DNA of 64,000 nucleotides from Bordetella genomosp. 10 (GTDB taxonomy: Bacteria; Pseudomonadota; Gammaproteobacteria; Burkholderiales; Burkholderiaceae_B). The translations under genes were made by a program, and so were the position numbers. The stretch spans positions 1,860,001 through 1,924,000 of the forward strand of contig NZ_NEVM01000001.1 of assembly GCF_002261225.1 (NCBI RefSeq). The letters are read 5' to 3'. The notes beneath the pieces were generated by a model that searched no databases, had not been told where the DNA came from, and saw nothing but the letters and a program-made list of their open reading frames with translations. Of the stretch, positions 10,871 through 23,775 are shown piece by piece (within the stretch, counting starts at the first letter, position 1; every line of letters begins with the position of its first letter).

Positions 10871-12369
10871 TGGCTAGCGAGATGGCATCCCAAACTTTCC
10901 CCTGGCTTACGCTCGCGGTCTTTGTGCCCATCGTCTTCGGCCTGCTGGTGCTGGCCGTGGGCGGCGACAACAAGCGCGGCCTGACGCTCGGACTGTCGCT
11001 GATCGGCGCGATCGTCGGCTTCCTGGTGACGATCCCGCTGTACACCGGCTTCGAAACGTCGTCGGCGGCCATGCAGTTCGTCGAGAAGGCGTCCTGGATC
11101 TCCTCCTTCAACGTCAACTACCACCTGGGCGTCGACGGCATCTCGCTGTGGTTCGTGCTGCTGACCGCCTTCATCACCATCATCGTGGTGCTGGCCGGCT
11201 GGGAAGTGATCACCAGCCGCGTGGCGCAGTACATGGGGGCCTTCCTGATCCTCTCGGGCCTGATGATCGGCGTGTTCGTCGCGCTCGACGGCCTGCTGTT
11301 CTACGTGTTCTTCGAAGCCACGCTGATCCCGATGTACATCATCGTCGGCGTGTGGGGCGGTCCCAACCGCGTCTACGCGGCCTTCAAGTTCTTCCTGTAC
11401 ACGCTGCTGGGCTCGCTGCTGACCCTGATCGCCTTCATCTACCTGTGGAACGTCTCGGGCGGCTCGTTCGACATCGCCACCTGGCAGAACCTGAAGCTGG
11501 GCATGACCCCGCAGATCCTGATCTTCGTGGCGCTGCTGGCGGCGTTCGCGGTCAAGGTGCCGATGTGGCCGGTGCACACCTGGCTGCCGGACGCCCACGT
11601 GGAAGCGCCGACCGGCGGCTCCATCGTGCTGGCGGCCATCATGCTGAAGCTGGGCGCGTACGGTTTCCTGCGCTTCTCGCTGCCCATCGCGCCGGACGCC
11701 TCGCATAGCCTGTCCGGCCTGATGATCGCGCTGTCGCTGATCGCGGTGATCTACATCGGCCTGGTCGCCATCGTCCAGGAAGACATGAAGAAGCTGGTGG
11801 CCTACTCGTCCGTGGCGCACATGGGCTTCGTCACCCTGGGCTTCTTCATCTTCAACACCGCCGGCATCGAAGGCGCGATCGTGCAGATGATCTCGCACGG
11901 CTTCGTCTCGGGCGCCATGTTCATGTGTATCGGCGTGCTGTACGACCGCGTGCACAGCCGCCGCATCGCCGACTACGGCGGCGTGGTCAACACCATGCCC
12001 CGTTTCGTGACCTTCTTCGTCCTGTTCTCGATGGCCAACAGCGGCCTGCCGGCCACCAGCGGTTTCGTCGGCGAGTTCATGGTGATCATGGGCGCGGTCG
12101 AGCACAACTTCTGGATCGGCCTGCTCGCCGCTACCGCGCTGATCCTGGGCGCGTCGTACTCGCTGTGGATGGTCAAGCGCGTGGCCTTCGGCGAGATCGC
12201 CAACGATCACGTGCGCGCGCTGACGGATATCAACCGCCGCGAATTCCTGATCCTGGGCTTGATGGCCATCACCGTGTTGTACATGGGTATCTATCCCAAG
12301 CCCTTTACCGACGTCATGCACGCTTCGGTACAGGCCCTGATGCAACACGTCGCCGTGTCGAAACTGTAA
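10870..12369 (+). CDS. nuoM: NuoM, NADH-quinone oxidoreductase subunit M
   Basis: A 499-residue antiporter-like proton-pumping subunit (ND4 homologue). It has the usual run of hydrophobic helices, the glutamate-containing motif FFEATLIPMYIIVGVWGG, and the half-channel motif VKVPMWPVHTWLPDAHVEAP. The ATG at 10870 overlaps the nuoL TAA. A second ATG at 10882 (MASQTFPW) is also possible. The frame remains open further upstream inside nuoL but that is a shadow. A 13-base gap leads to nuoN. Confidence 0.95.
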   Translation: MASEMASQTFPWLTLAVFVPIVFGLLVLAVGGDNKRGLTLGLSLIGAIVGFLVTIPLYTGFETSSAAMQFVEKASWISSFNVNYHLGVDGISLWFVLLTAFITIIVVLAGWEVITSRVAQYMGAFLILSGLMIGVFVALDGLLFYVFFEATLIPMYIIVGVWGGPNRVYAAFKFFLYTLLGSLLTLIAFIYLWNVSGGSFDIATWQNLKLGMTPQILIFVALLAAFAVKVPMWPVHTWLPDAHVEAPTGGSIVLAAIMLKLGAYGFLRFSLPIAPDASHSLSGLMIALSLIAVIYIGLVAIVQEDMKKLVAYSSVAHMGFVTLGFFIFNTAGIEGAIVQMISHGFVSGAMFMCIGVLYDRVHSRRIADYGGVVNTMPRFVTFFVLFSMANSGLPATSGFVGEFMVIMGAVEHNFWIGLLAATALILGASYSLWMVKRVAFGEIANDHVRALTDINRREFLILGLMAITVLYMGIYPKPFTDVMHASVQALMQHVAVSKL

Positions 12370-12382
12370 GACTTAGACCCCT

Positions 12383-13861
12383 ATGCAAACCTCTATCGAC
12401 TTTGCCTTGGCGGCACCCGAGATCATCCTGCTGGTGATGGGTGCGGTCGTTCTGCTGATCGATGCGGTCAGCGACCACCCGACGCGCTTCGTGACCTACC
12501 TGCTGTCGCTGGCGACGCTGGTGGTGCTGACCATCGTGTCGGCGGTCCAGTGGAGCAACGGCGTGACCGGCCGCACCTTCGACGGCCTGTTCGTCATCGA
12601 CGGCCTGGGCCATCTGTTGAAGATCGCCTCCTACATCGCCGTCGGCGTCACGCTGGTCTACGGCCGCGTCTATTCGCAAAGCCGCGACATGCTGCGCGGC
12701 GGCGAGCTCTACGTGCTGGCGCTGTTCGCGCTGCTGGGCCAGATGGTGATGATCTCGGCGGGCAACCTGCTGTCCATCTACCTGGGCCTGGAACTGATGT
12801 CGCTGGCCCTGTATGCCCTGATCGCCCTGCGCCGCGACGACAGCACGGCCACCGAGGCCGCGATGAAGTATTTCGTGCTGGGCGCGCTGGCTTCCGGCTT
12901 CCTGCTGTACGGCATCTCGATGATCTACGGCGCCACCGGCCACCTGGACCTGCAGCAGGTCGGCGCGACCATCGCCGCGGGCCAGGCCCACAGGCTGGCG
13001 CTGGTGTTCGGCGTGGTCTTCATCGTCGCCGGCCTGGCGTTCAAGCTGGGCGCCGCGCCTTTCCATATGTGGGTGCCCGACGTCTACCACGGTTCGCCGA
13101 CCGCCGTGACGCTGCTGCTGGGCGCCGGCCCCAAGCTGGCCGCCTTCGCCATGACCCTGCGCGTGCTGGTCGAGGCCATGCACGGCCTGGCCACGGACTG
13201 GCAGCCCATGCTGCTGATCCTGGCGGTGCTGTCGCTGGCCATCGGCAACATCACCGCCATCGCCCAGTCCAACTTCAAGCGCATGCTCGCGTACTCGACC
13301 ATTTCGCACATGGGCTTCGTCCTGCTGGGCCTGAGCGCCGGCGTGGTCGCGGGCCGCGAAGGCTCGGCCGGCGCCTACGGCGCTTCGCTGTTCTACATGG
13401 TCACCTACGTGCTGACCACGCTGGCCAGCTTCGGCATCGTGCTGCTGCTCGCGCGCGACGGCTTCGAGTGCGAGAACATCGACGACCTGAAGGGCCTGAA
13501 CCGCCGCAGCCCGTGGCATGCCTTCATCGTGCTGCTGGTGATGGTGTCCCTGACCGGCCTGCCGCCCACCGTCGGTTTCTATGCCAAGCTGGCCGTGCTG
13601 CAGCCGCTGGTCCAGGCGGGCCACGTGACGATCGCCGTCATCGCGGTGATGTTCTCGCTGATCGGCGCGTTCTACTACCTGCGCGTGGTCAAGGTCGTGT
13701 ACTTCGACGAGCCCGTGGGCGAAGCCCAGCCGCTGCGCGCCACCTGCGCCCAGCGCGGCCTGATGTCCATCAACGGCGCGCTGCTGTTGATCCTGGGCCT
13801 GGTGCCCGGCGGCCTGATGGCAGCCTGCATCCGCGCGGTCCAGGTCTCGTTGGGCCTGTAA
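12383..13861 (+). CDS. nuoN: NuoN, NADH-quinone oxidoreductase subunit N
   Basis: A 492-residue antiporter-like subunit (ND2 homologue), the third pumping subunit of the membrane arm. Motifs seen include [16 protein letters not shown] with its conserved glutamate, [20 protein letters not shown], and [14 protein letters not shown]. No strong ribosome-binding site precedes the ATG, and the 13-base spacer after nuoM suggests translation is coupled. It is the last core nuo gene. Confidence 0.95.
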   Translation: MQTSIDFALAAPEIILLVMGAVVLLIDAVSDHPTRFVTYLLSLATLVVLTIVSAVQWSNGVTGRTFDGLFVIDGLGHLLKIASYIAVGVTLVYGRVYSQSRDMLRGGELYVLALFALLGQMVMISAGNLLSIYLGLELMSLALYALIALRRDDSTATEAAMKYFVLGALASGFLLYGISMIYGATGHLDLQQVGATIAAGQAHRLALVFGVVFIVAGLAFKLGAAPFHMWVPDVYHGSPTAVTLLLGAGPKLAAFAMTLRVLVEAMHGLATDWQPMLLILAVLSLAIGNITAIAQSNFKRMLAYSTISHMGFVLLGLSAGVVAGREGSAGAYGASLFYMVTYVLTTLASFGIVLLLARDGFECENIDDLKGLNRRSPWHAFIVLLVMVSLTGLPPTVGFYAKLAVLQPLVQAGHVTIAVIAVMFSLIGAFYYLRVVKVVYFDEPVGEAQPLRATCAQRGLMSINGALLLILGLVPGGLMAACIRAVQVSLGL

Positions 13862-13891
13862 GGCGGCGCCCGCCGCCCAGTCCGGTCGCCG

Positions 13892-14230
13892 ATGAACCAG
13901 ACCCTGGCCGTATGGCTGCTGATCGCGCTCGCCGCGATCAGCGCTAATCTTCCCTTCCTCAATGAGCGCGTGTTCGCCCTGTTTGCCTGGCGCAAAGGCG
14001 GGGCGCCGGCCGTCAAGCCGATCTGGCTGCGCATGGTCGAGGTGCTGGTGTTCTACGTCATCGTGGGCCTCATCGGCTTCGCCTTCGAATCGGCGCTGGG
14101 CAATCCCTTCCCGCAAGGGTGGCAGTTCTACGTGATCGGCCTTTGCCTGTTCCTGGTGCTGGGCTATCCCGGATTCGTGATCCGCTACCTGCACAAGAAC
14201 AGGAAGCACGACGGGCCGTCGCGCGATTGA
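13892..14230 (+). CDS. DUF2818 family membrane protein
   Basis: A 112-residue protein with three apparent membrane helices: residues 5-20, about 49-66, and 78-95. There is a conserved-looking NLPFLNERVFALFAW segment after the first helix and a basic C-terminus (LHKNRKHD). I recognise it as the DUF2818 family, which in betaproteobacteria is found just downstream of nuoN. Lying 30 bases after nuoN and before the operon terminator, it should be co-transcribed with complex I. A role in complex I assembly is only a guess from position. Confidence 0.85.
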   Translation: MNQTLAVWLLIALAAISANLPFLNERVFALFAWRKGGAPAVKPIWLRMVEVLVFYVIVGLIGFAFESALGNPFPQGWQFYVIGLCLFLVLGYPGFVIRYLHKNRKHDGPSRD

Positions 14231-14280
14231 GGCTTGCCGGCCGGACAGGCGCCGGCGCGAACAGAACCTGAGTGATGTGA

Positions 14281-14317
14281 TGGCGGAATTCCCTCCGGGG
14301 GAATTCCGCCATTTTTC
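14281..14317 (+). terminator. Rho-independent terminator of the nuo operon
   Basis: A perfect 13-bp stem (14281-14293 with 14299-14311), a 5-base loop and a run of five T from 14312. It lies 50 bases after the DUF2818 stop and before the siderophore receptor leader. No matching T-run exists on the minus strand, so it acts on + transcripts. Confidence 0.9.
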
Positions 14318-14718
14318 ATGGTCCGGTGCTTCATGGAGTCGGGACGTTCCCGGCGCATGAACGGACGCGTGGCTTTTTGCCGACAAAAGTTCCTGTCGGC
14401 GCTGTGTTCATAAATATGAAGATTGTGGAAATAGTTCGCGATATGTATGATTCGTGAACACATCCAAACAAGAATCATTTTTGTTCTCGTTGTTAAACAC
14501 CTTGGCGTTCGAGATGCCATCCGCCCGGGGGGAAGCAGGGGTCCGGGCCGATTCTTGGTTGGATTCCCCATAAAAACCGGAAATCCAATGAGCACGCGCG
14601 TTCGCAGCATCGATACCTGTCTGTAAAGGTCTCCAGGCGAGGGGAAGGGCACGGCCGTTCGCAGTCCGCGTGGCCCTTTCGAAGAAAAACATCGGACTTT
14701 CGTTCAGGTATTCATTTC
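14318..14718. other. Intergenic leader upstream of the Fiu-like receptor
   Basis: About 400 bases with no convincing gene. The central part (about 14400-14500) is much more AT-rich than its surroundings and holds an inverted repeat TTCATA-AA-TATGAA at 14407-14420 and a Fur-box-like segment near 14470-14484. A GCCGACA/TGTCGGC hairpin at 14379-14400 has no following T-run. The last 200 bases are GC-rich and look like an untranslated leader. Confidence 0.6.
14470..14484. promoter_or_regulatory. Possible Fur box upstream of fiu
   Basis: The segment AAGAATCATTTTT agrees with the GATAATCATTATC core of the Fur consensus at 9 of 13 positions by eye, including an exact AATCATT. Iron repression of the downstream receptor would be expected for its family. 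The match is partial, no core promoter elements were pinned down beside it, and it lies some 235 bases from the start codon, so this is a candidate only. Confidence 0.35.
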
Positions 14719-17028
14719 ATGTCATACATCAAGAATCGCAAGGGCGCGCCGGCAAGGGCGCTGGCCCAAGGCAGCGCCATGGGTACGGCCGCTGCATCCG
14801 TCCTGGCCACACTCGCGCTGGGCCCGGCGCCCGCCATGGCGCAGAGCGCCGCGTCGTCGGCCAATACGACCACGCTGGCGCCGGTCAAGGTCACCGGCGA
14901 CACCGGCAACGCCTACAAGGCGGGCAAGCTGGAATCGCCCAAGTTCACGCAGCCGCTGGTGGACACCACCCAGACCGTGCAGGTGATCACGCAGCAGCAG
15001 ATGAAGGACCAGCAGGCCACCACGCTGACGGAAGCCATGCGCAACGTCGCCGGCGCCGGTACCTTCTTCGCCGGCGAGAACGGCAACACCAGCACGGGCG
15101 ACACGATCTACCTGCGCGGTTTCGACACTTCGAACAGCATCTATATCGACGGCATCCGCGACACGGCCTCGGTCAAGCGCGACATGTTCAACTACGACTC
15201 GGTCGAAGTCATCAAGGGCCCGTCCGGTTCGGACTACGGCCGCAGCGCGCCCAGCGGCTCGATCAACCTGAACACCAAGCAGCCCAAGCTGGAAGACAGC
15301 TTCGACGCCAGCTTCGGCATCGGCAGCGCCCGCTACAAGCGCGGCACCCTGGACTGGAATCGCCAGCTCGGCGACACCTCGGCCTTCCGCCTGAACGTGA
15401 TGGGGCTGGACTCGGACCAGGCCGGCCGCAAGGAAGTCGAGAACAACCGCTGGGGCGTGGCGCCCTCGTTCGCCTGGGGCCTGGGCACCGAGAACCGCGT
15501 GTACGTCGATTTCATGCACCTGCGGCAGACCAACGTGCCGGATGGCGGCGTGCCCACCGTGGGCCTGCCCGGCTACAGCGCGCCGAGCGCGGCGCTGGGT
15601 TTCCTGAACAACGCCCCGCGCGTCGACACCAACAATTTCTACGGCACGTCCTCGGACCACGACTACGTGACCACGGACATGGCGACGATACGGCTGGAGC
15701 ACGACTTCAACGCCAATACCACGCTGCGCAACACCACCCGCTGGGCGCGCACTAAGGAAAACTACCTGCTGTCGTCGTTCCTGGTGTCCGGCCTGCAGGC
15801 GGGCTATCGGGCCAACGATCCCTCGACCTGGTACGTGGCGCGCACGCCCAACCTGAAGAACGTCAGCAACCGCATCATCACCAACCAGACCAACCTGACG
15901 ACCAAGTTCGACACCGGGCCGCTGAAGCATGACGTCAGCGCGGGTTTCGAACTGACGCGCGAAATGCAGGAAAACTACGGGATGAGCACGCCGGTCGCGA
16001 CGGCGTTCAACCTGTACCACCCCGACAGCAGCGTCAGCGCGATGGGGATCCACAACAACGGCGCCGACGCGCATGCGCAGACCGACACCGTCGCCGCGTA
16101 TATCTTCGACACGGTCGACGTGAACGACTGGTGGCAGGTCAACGGCGGCATCCGCGTGGACCACTACCGCACGACCTACGACAGCGCCACCGCCTGCGGC
16201 GGCACGGGCCGCACCGTCGTGCCTTGCGGCGGCGCGCCGACGGGTACGCCCATCACCACCATCGACACCAAGGCGTCGGGCAACCTGGTCGACTGGAAGC
16301 TGGGCACCTTGTTCCGCGTGGCGCCCAACGGCAATATCTACGCCAACTACGCGGTGTCGCAGCAGCCGCCGGGCGGGGCCAGCTTCACGCTGGCGGCCGA
16401 CGGCGCCAACGCCAACAGCCCCGATTTCAAGCCGCAGAAGGCCAAGACCGCCGAACTGGGCACCAAGTGGGAGTTCTTCGACCGCAACCTGCTGGTCTCC
16501 GCCGCGCTGTTCCGCACCGAAGTCGAGAACGACGTGCAGACCGAGCCGGACGGCACGATCTCGCAGACCGCGAAAAAGCGCGTGCAGGGCCTGGAGCTGG
16601 GCCTGGGCGGCCAGATCACGCCGAACTGGTCCGCCACGGCCGGCTACACGATCCAGAACGCCACGGTGGAAAACGGTCCGGCGGTCACGCAGGCGGGCAA
16701 CAACAACCTGAGCTACACGCCCAAGCACGCCTTCACGACATGGACGACCTACCAACTGCCCTACGGCTTCCGCCTCGGCGGCGGCGCGCGCTACGTGGGC
16801 AGCATGAGCCGCGGCACGGACGGCGCGGTGGGAACGCCGGACCACGTGCAGTCCTACTGGGTCTTCGACGCCATGGCCGGCTATACGGTGAACAAGAACC
16901 TGGACTTCCAGTTCAACGTCTACAACCTGTTCAACAAGGACTATGTGGCGGCGATCAACAAGAGCGGCTATCGTTACTTCCCGGGCGCGCCGCGCACGGT
17001 GCTGCTGACGGCGAATATCCACTTCTGA
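14719..17028 (+). CDS. fiu: Fiu-like catecholate siderophore TonB-dependent receptor
   Basis: A 769-residue outer-membrane receptor that would import ferric catecholates with TonB/ExbBD energy. A signal peptide ends near residue 41 (PAMAQ). The plug domain follows with the Fiu-like segments [19 protein letters not shown] and [16 protein letters not shown], then the 22-strand barrel ending in ANIHF. From memory the match to E. coli Fiu is close along the whole length, including NMPDGG-type and ATACGGTGR segments. The downstream piuC gene is also Fiu's neighbour in E. coli, which strengthens the call. Expected to be iron-repressed; which catecholate it binds cannot be read here. Confidence 0.9.
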   Translation: MSYIKNRKGAPARALAQGSAMGTAAASVLATLALGPAPAMAQSAASSANTTTLAPVKVTGDTGNAYKAGKLESPKFTQPLVDTTQTVQVITQQQMKDQQATTLTEAMRNVAGAGTFFAGENGNTSTGDTIYLRGFDTSNSIYIDGIRDTASVKRDMFNYDSVEVIKGPSGSDYGRSAPSGSINLNTKQPKLEDSFDASFGIGSARYKRGTLDWNRQLGDTSAFRLNVMGLDSDQAGRKEVENNRWGVAPSFAWGLGTENRVYVDFMHLRQTNVPDGGVPTVGLPGYSAPSAALGFLNNAPRVDTNNFYGTSSDHDYVTTDMATIRLEHDFNANTTLRNTTRWARTKENYLLSSFLVSGLQAGYRANDPSTWYVARTPNLKNVSNRIITNQTNLTTKFDTGPLKHDVSAGFELTREMQENYGMSTPVATAFNLYHPDSSVSAMGIHNNGADAHAQTDTVAAYIFDTVDVNDWWQVNGGIRVDHYRTTYDSATACGGTGRTVVPCGGAPTGTPITTIDTKASGNLVDWKLGTLFRVAPNGNIYANYAVSQQPPGGASFTLAADGANANSPDFKPQKAKTAELGTKWEFFDRNLLVSAALFRTEVENDVQTEPDGTISQTAKKRVQGLELGLGGQITPNWSATAGYTIQNATVENGPAVTQAGNNNLSYTPKHAFTTWTTYQLPYGFRLGGGARYVGSMSRGTDGAVGTPDHVQSYWVFDAMAGYTVNKNLDFQFNVYNLFNKDYVAAINKSGYRYFPGAPRTVLLTANIHF

Positions 17029-17044
17029 TCGCGGATGCCGGGGA

Positions 17045-17133
17045 AGCCCACCCCGTACCCGCTTCGCGGGCCCCCTCAAGGGGGCGGCGTTGGCGGACCG
17101 GCAAAGCCGGCTCCGCTACGCCCTGGATGGGTA
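17045..17133. repeat. Series of small hairpins between fiu and piuC
   Basis: Three GC-rich hairpins lie in a row: CCCGC-TTC-GCGGG at 17058-17070, GCCCCC-TCAA-GGGGGC at 17070-17085 and CCGGC-AAA-GCCGG at 17098-17110. A terminator-like fourth follows at once. The arrangement looks like an intergenic palindromic repeat element of the kind scattered in Burkholderiales genomes. I cannot test copy number from this window. Confidence 0.5.
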
Positions 17134-17159
17134 CCGAGGCTTGCGCTCGGCCTTTTTTT
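17134..17159 (+). terminator. Terminator or attenuator between fiu and piuC
   Basis: CCGAG (17134-17138) pairs with CTCGG (17146-17150) over a 7-base loop, followed by CC and seven T (17153-17159). It lies only 40 bases before the piuC start, so it would end most fiu transcripts or act as an attenuator lowering piuC expression. Confidence 0.65.
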
Positions 17160-17198
17160 GCAGGCAGGCCGCTTGAAGGTGAAGACGAGGCAATCGAC

Positions 17199-17879
17199 AT
17201 GATGCTGCACATACCCCAGATCCTGCGGCCCGAAGAGGTGCAGGAGATGCGCCGCCGCCTGGACGCGGGTTCCTGGGTGGACGGCCGGGCGACCGTGGGT
17301 ACGCAGGGCGCCACGGTCAAGCGCAACCGCCAGCTCGACGAGAACTCGGAGCTGGCGCAGGCGCTGGGCGAATACGTGCTGCGCGCGCTGGCCCGCAATC
17401 CCGTCTATTTCTCGGCCGCCTTGCCCGCGCGCACGGTGCGGCCGCTGTTCAACAAGTACGCGTCGGCCGAGACCTACGGTTTTCACGTCGACGGCGCCGT
17501 GCGCACGTTTCCGGGCCCGGCCGGCTGGCTGCGCACCGACCTGTCGGCCACCCTGTTCCTGTGCGACCCGGAGGAATACGAAGGCGGCGAGCTGACCGTG
17601 CGTGACACCTATGGCGAGCATGCCGTCAAGCTGCCCGCCGGCGACATGGTGCTATACCCCGCCAGCAGCCTGCATTGCGTCACCCCCGTCACGCGGGGCG
17701 AACGCACCGGCTGCTTTTTCTGGATCCAGAGCATGGTACGCGATGCCGGGCGCCGCCAGATGCTGTTCGAGCTGGACCAGACCATCCAGGCGCTGCGCAC
17801 GCAGCACGGCGAGAACGAGCATACGCTCGCGCTGACGAACCATTATCACAACCTGCTGCGCGAATGGACCGAGGTCTAG
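17199..17879 (+). CDS. piuC: PiuC/YbiX family Fe(II)/2-oxoglutarate-dependent PKHD-type hydroxylase
   Basis: A 226-residue soluble dioxygenase of the PKHD hydroxylase family, found next to catecholate receptors. The iron-binding triad is seen as His96 and Asp98 in YGFHVDGA and His159 in SSLHCVTPV. Arg166 or Arg169 would hold 2-oxoglutarate. The ATG at 17199 (or the next at 17202) matches the E. coli YbiX length of about 225; the open frame extends upstream through the intergenic region but has no family character. The true substrate of the family is not established; a role in siderophore handling is inferred from the constant linkage to fiu. Confidence 0.92.
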   Translation: MMLHIPQILRPEEVQEMRRRLDAGSWVDGRATVGTQGATVKRNRQLDENSELAQALGEYVLRALARNPVYFSAALPARTVRPLFNKYASAETYGFHVDGAVRTFPGPAGWLRTDLSATLFLCDPEEYEGGELTVRDTYGEHAVKLPAGDMVLYPASSLHCVTPVTRGERTGCFFWIQSMVRDAGRRQMLFELDQTIQALRTQHGENEHTLALTNHYHNLLREWTEV

Positions 17880-17912
17880 TCCATCGAATGCATTTCGCAT
17901 TTCAGCCCAAGG

Positions 17913-18770
17913 TCACGCCTCGAACCAGTTCAGCACGCCGTCCAGTCCGGACACGTTGAGCGCATAGCGCGTCTGCTCGCGCACGATGGGCTTGGCGTGA
18001 TAGGCCACGGACCAGCCCGCGGCGCCCAGCATCTGCAGGTCGTTGGCGCCGTCGCCCATGGCGATGACCTGCTCCGGCGCCGCGCCATGCCGGCGGGCGA
18101 ATTCCCGCAGGCGCACGGCCTTGCCCTGCGCGTCGATGATCTCGCCGCGCACCTTGCCGGTCAGCACGCCGTTTTCGATCTCCAGATCATTGGCCTGGGC
18201 GCTGTCCAGCTTCAGGCGCTCGCGCAGCCGGTCGGTGAAGAAGGTGAAGCCGCCCGACACCAGCATGACCTTGATGCCGGCCGCCTGCGCGGTTTCGATC
18301 AGGCGTTCCGCGCCCGGGTTCAGGCGCAGACGCTCCGCGTAGACCTGCTCCAGCGCGCGCGCCGGCAGGCCGGCCAGCAGCGCGACGCGGCGGCGCAGGC
18401 TTTCGGAGAAATCGGCGATCTCGCCCCGCATGGCGGCCTCGGTGATTTCCGCCACCTTGGGCTTGACGCCCGCGATGTCGGCGATTTCGTCGATGCATTC
18501 GATGTTGATCAGCGTCGAGTCCATGTCCATCACCAGCACCTTGCAGTCCGACAGGCGGCTGCCCTTGGGCACGAAGGCCTGGTCGATGCCGTTGCGCTCG
18601 CACCAGTCGCGCACCTCGGCGCGGGTGGCGGCGTCGGTCTGCACGTCGAGCAGGCGGGCGGCGGTGGCGCTCAGGCGTTGCAGGCCCTGGGCCTGCGCCA
18701 GGGCGGCGACTTGCTCGGCCTGTTCGGCCGAGAGGGTGAGCGATTGCAGGACCAGGTGGTGGATCGTCAT
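17913..18770 (-). CDS. serB: SerB phosphoserine phosphatase
   Basis: A 285-residue HAD-superfamily phosphatase for the last step of serine synthesis. The catalytic aspartates are Asp82 and Asp84 in MDMDSTLI. Motif II is in VMLVSGGFT and motif III/IV in AMGDGANDLQML. The N-terminal about 75 residues correspond to the ACT-like region of proteobacterial SerB. It is convergent with piuC (33-base gap) and lies 110 bases downstream of mfd on the same strand, so the two may share a transcript. Confidence 0.96.
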   Translation of the reverse strand: MTIHHLVLQSLTLSAEQAEQVAALAQAQGLQRLSATAARLLDVQTDAATRAEVRDWCERNGIDQAFVPKGSRLSDCKVLVMDMDSTLINIECIDEIADIAGVKPKVAEITEAAMRGEIADFSESLRRRVALLAGLPARALEQVYAERLRLNPGAERLIETAQAAGIKVMLVSGGFTFFTDRLRERLKLDSAQANDLEIENGVLTGKVRGEIIDAQGKAVRLREFARRHGAAPEQVIAMGDGANDLQMLGAAGWSVAYHAKPIVREQTRYALNVSGLDGVLNWFEA

Positions 18771-18880
18771 GGCGGGAAGGAGGATGGTGGGTGCGGTGAT
18801 GGCCGCCGATCCGGTCCCGGGGAACAGGACGGGCCGGCGGCCGGGGCAGGGTCAGGTTTGCGAGGGTCGTTTCATGGCGG

Positions 18881-22354
<3,474 letters not shown>

Positions 22355-22364
22355 GAGTGGAAGG

Positions 22365-22374
22365 ATTATAAAAT
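22365..22374. promoter_or_regulatory. Overlapping divergent -10 elements of mfd and ispD
   Basis: The 29-base gap between the two start codons holds ATTATAAAAT. Read on minus it gives a perfect TATAAT (22370-22365), 11 bases before the mfd ATG. Read on plus it gives TATAAA/TAAAAT (22367-22374), about 10 bases before the ispD ATG. A CTGACA at 22348-22353 could serve as the ispD -35, with a short 13-15 base spacer. Both transcripts would start within a few bases of their start codons. Confidence 0.4.
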
Positions 22375-22383
22375 CTCCGGCCT

Positions 22384-23226
22384 ATGTCCGTGTCTCTTCT
22401 TGCTCTCGTACCCGCCGCCGGCATCGGCGCCCGTGCCCAGCGTTCCGGCGCCGGCGCCGTCCAGGCCGGCCGCGCGCCGGCCTCCGCCGCGGGCGGCCCG
22501 GCGGCCGGGGGGGCTCATGCCGTGCCCCATGCCGTGTCCGATGCTGTGCCCGCGCCCACGCTCGCCCCCGCGCCGCTGCCGAAACAGTACCGGCTGCTGC
22601 GCGGCCAGCCCATGCTGCGCCATGCCGTCGCCGCCTTGCTGGCGGATCCGCGCATCGGCGAGGTGCGGGTGGCCGTCGCGCCGGACGACCCCTGGGCGGC
22701 GCCGGCGCTGGCCGGGCTGCCGCGCACTGTCGTGCGCTATTGCGGCGGGGCGACGCGCGCCGGCACCGTGGCCCAGGCCCTGGCCGACAGCGGCGCGGCG
22801 CCGGACGACTGGGTGCTGGTGCACGACGCCGCGCGGCCCGGCCTGCCGGCCGACGCGCTGGCGCGGCTCATCGACGCCTGCCTGGGCGACGCGGTGGGAG
22901 GGCTCCTGGCCCTGCCGGTCGCCGACACGGTCAAGGCTGGGCGGAAGGACGCCGGCGGGACGGCGGGCGCCGCGGCGGACGGGCCGGTGCGGGTGGCCCG
23001 CACGGTGGATCGCGACGGACTGTGGCTGGCGCAGACGCCCCAGATGTTCCGCGCGGGGATGCTCGCCGATGCGCTGGCCGCCGCCGCGCGCGACGGCGTG
23101 CCGGTCACGGACGAGGCCTCGGCCCTGGAAGCGGCCGGCCACGCGCCTTTGCTGGTGCCCGGCGCCTTGCGCAACTTCAAGGTGACCTGGCCCGATGATT
23201 TCGACTTGATGGAAAAATGGCTATGA
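22384..23226 (+). CDS. ispD: IspD, 2-C-methyl-D-erythritol 4-phosphate cytidylyltransferase, with loop insertion
   Basis: The third enzyme of the MEP isoprenoid pathway, joining CTP and MEP. The glycine-rich CTP loop begins normally ([14 protein letters not shown], residues 6-19) and the conserved PKQY follows only at residues 66-69. Between them is an insertion of about 45 residues, rich in Ala, Gly and Pro, where other IspD proteins have about eight. The core resumes normally with VHDAARP, ADTVK, QTPQMFR and the ending [17 protein letters not shown]. The total of 280 residues compares with about 230 usual. The ispF start overlaps its end. Confidence 0.92.
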   Translation: MSVSLLALVPAAGIGARAQRSGAGAVQAGRAPASAAGGPAAGGAHAVPHAVSDAVPAPTLAPAPLPKQYRLLRGQPMLRHAVAALLADPRIGEVRVAVAPDDPWAAPALAGLPRTVVRYCGGATRAGTVAQALADSGAAPDDWVLVHDAARPGLPADALARLIDACLGDAVGGLLALPVADTVKAGRKDAGGTAGAAADGPVRVARTVDRDGLWLAQTPQMFRAGMLADALAAAARDGVPVTDEASALEAAGHAPLLVPGALRNFKVTWPDDFDLMEKWL

Positions 23227-23708
23227 CTATCCCCTTCCGCGTAGGGCAGGGTTTCGACGTACACGCGCTGGTGGAGGGCCGCCCGCTGATCGTCGGCGGC
23301 GTGACGATCCCCCATACGCACGGCCTGCTGGGCCACTCCGACGCCGACGTGCTGCTGCACGCGGTGACCGACGCCGTGCTGGGGGCGGCGGGGCTGGGCG
23401 ATATCGGGCGGCACTTCCCGGACACCGATCCCGCCTACAAGGGCGCCGACAGCCGGGTGCTGCTGCGGGCGGCCATGGCGAAGGTGGCCGAGGCCGGCTG
23501 GCAGGTGGTCAACGTGGACGCGACGGTGCACGCGCAGGCGCCGAAGATCGGGCCGCACGCCGCGGGCATGGCGGCGAACATCGCCGCGGACCTGCGGGTG
23601 GCGGTGGAGGCGGTCAACGTCAAGGCCAAGACCAACGAGGGCCTGGGCTACCTGGGACGCAAGGAAGGCATCGCGGCCACCGTCGTGGCGCTGCTGGCGC
23701 GCGCTTGA
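23223..23708 (+). CDS. ispF: IspF, 2-C-methyl-D-erythritol 2,4-cyclodiphosphate synthase
   Basis: A 161-residue trimeric enzyme of the MEP pathway. Metal and substrate motifs are clear: GQGFDVHAL (Asp and His ligands), [28 protein letters not shown], and the C-terminal [17 protein letters not shown]. The ATG at 23223 overlaps the ispD stop as ATGA and gives [10 protein letters not shown], the usual start. An in-frame ATG at 23217 would add two residues. Coupled to ispD, as in many proteobacteria. Confidence 0.96.
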   Translation: MTIPFRVGQGFDVHALVEGRPLIVGGVTIPHTHGLLGHSDADVLLHAVTDAVLGAAGLGDIGRHFPDTDPAYKGADSRVLLRAAMAKVAEAGWQVVNVDATVHAQAPKIGPHAAGMAANIAADLRVAVEAVNVKAKTNEGLGYLGRKEGIAATVVALLARA

Positions 23709-23712
23709 GAAA

Positions 23713-23750
23713 GTGAAAAGCCGATGGAAATCGTTCCATCGGCTTCGTTT
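23713..23750. terminator. Bidirectional terminator between ispF and ahpD
   Basis: A 12-bp perfect stem (23718-23729 with 23734-23745) with loop ATCG. It is followed by CGTTT on + and by TTTTCACTT on minus, so it can close both the ispDF and the ahpCD transcripts. Confidence 0.75.
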
Positions 23751-23775
23751 CGGCGGCTTCGTTTGCTTGGCCGGC

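Noticed and set aside
14379..14400. GCCGACA/TGTCGGC hairpin considered as a second terminator
   Set aside because: No T-run follows on either strand, and a strong terminator already lies at 14281-14317.
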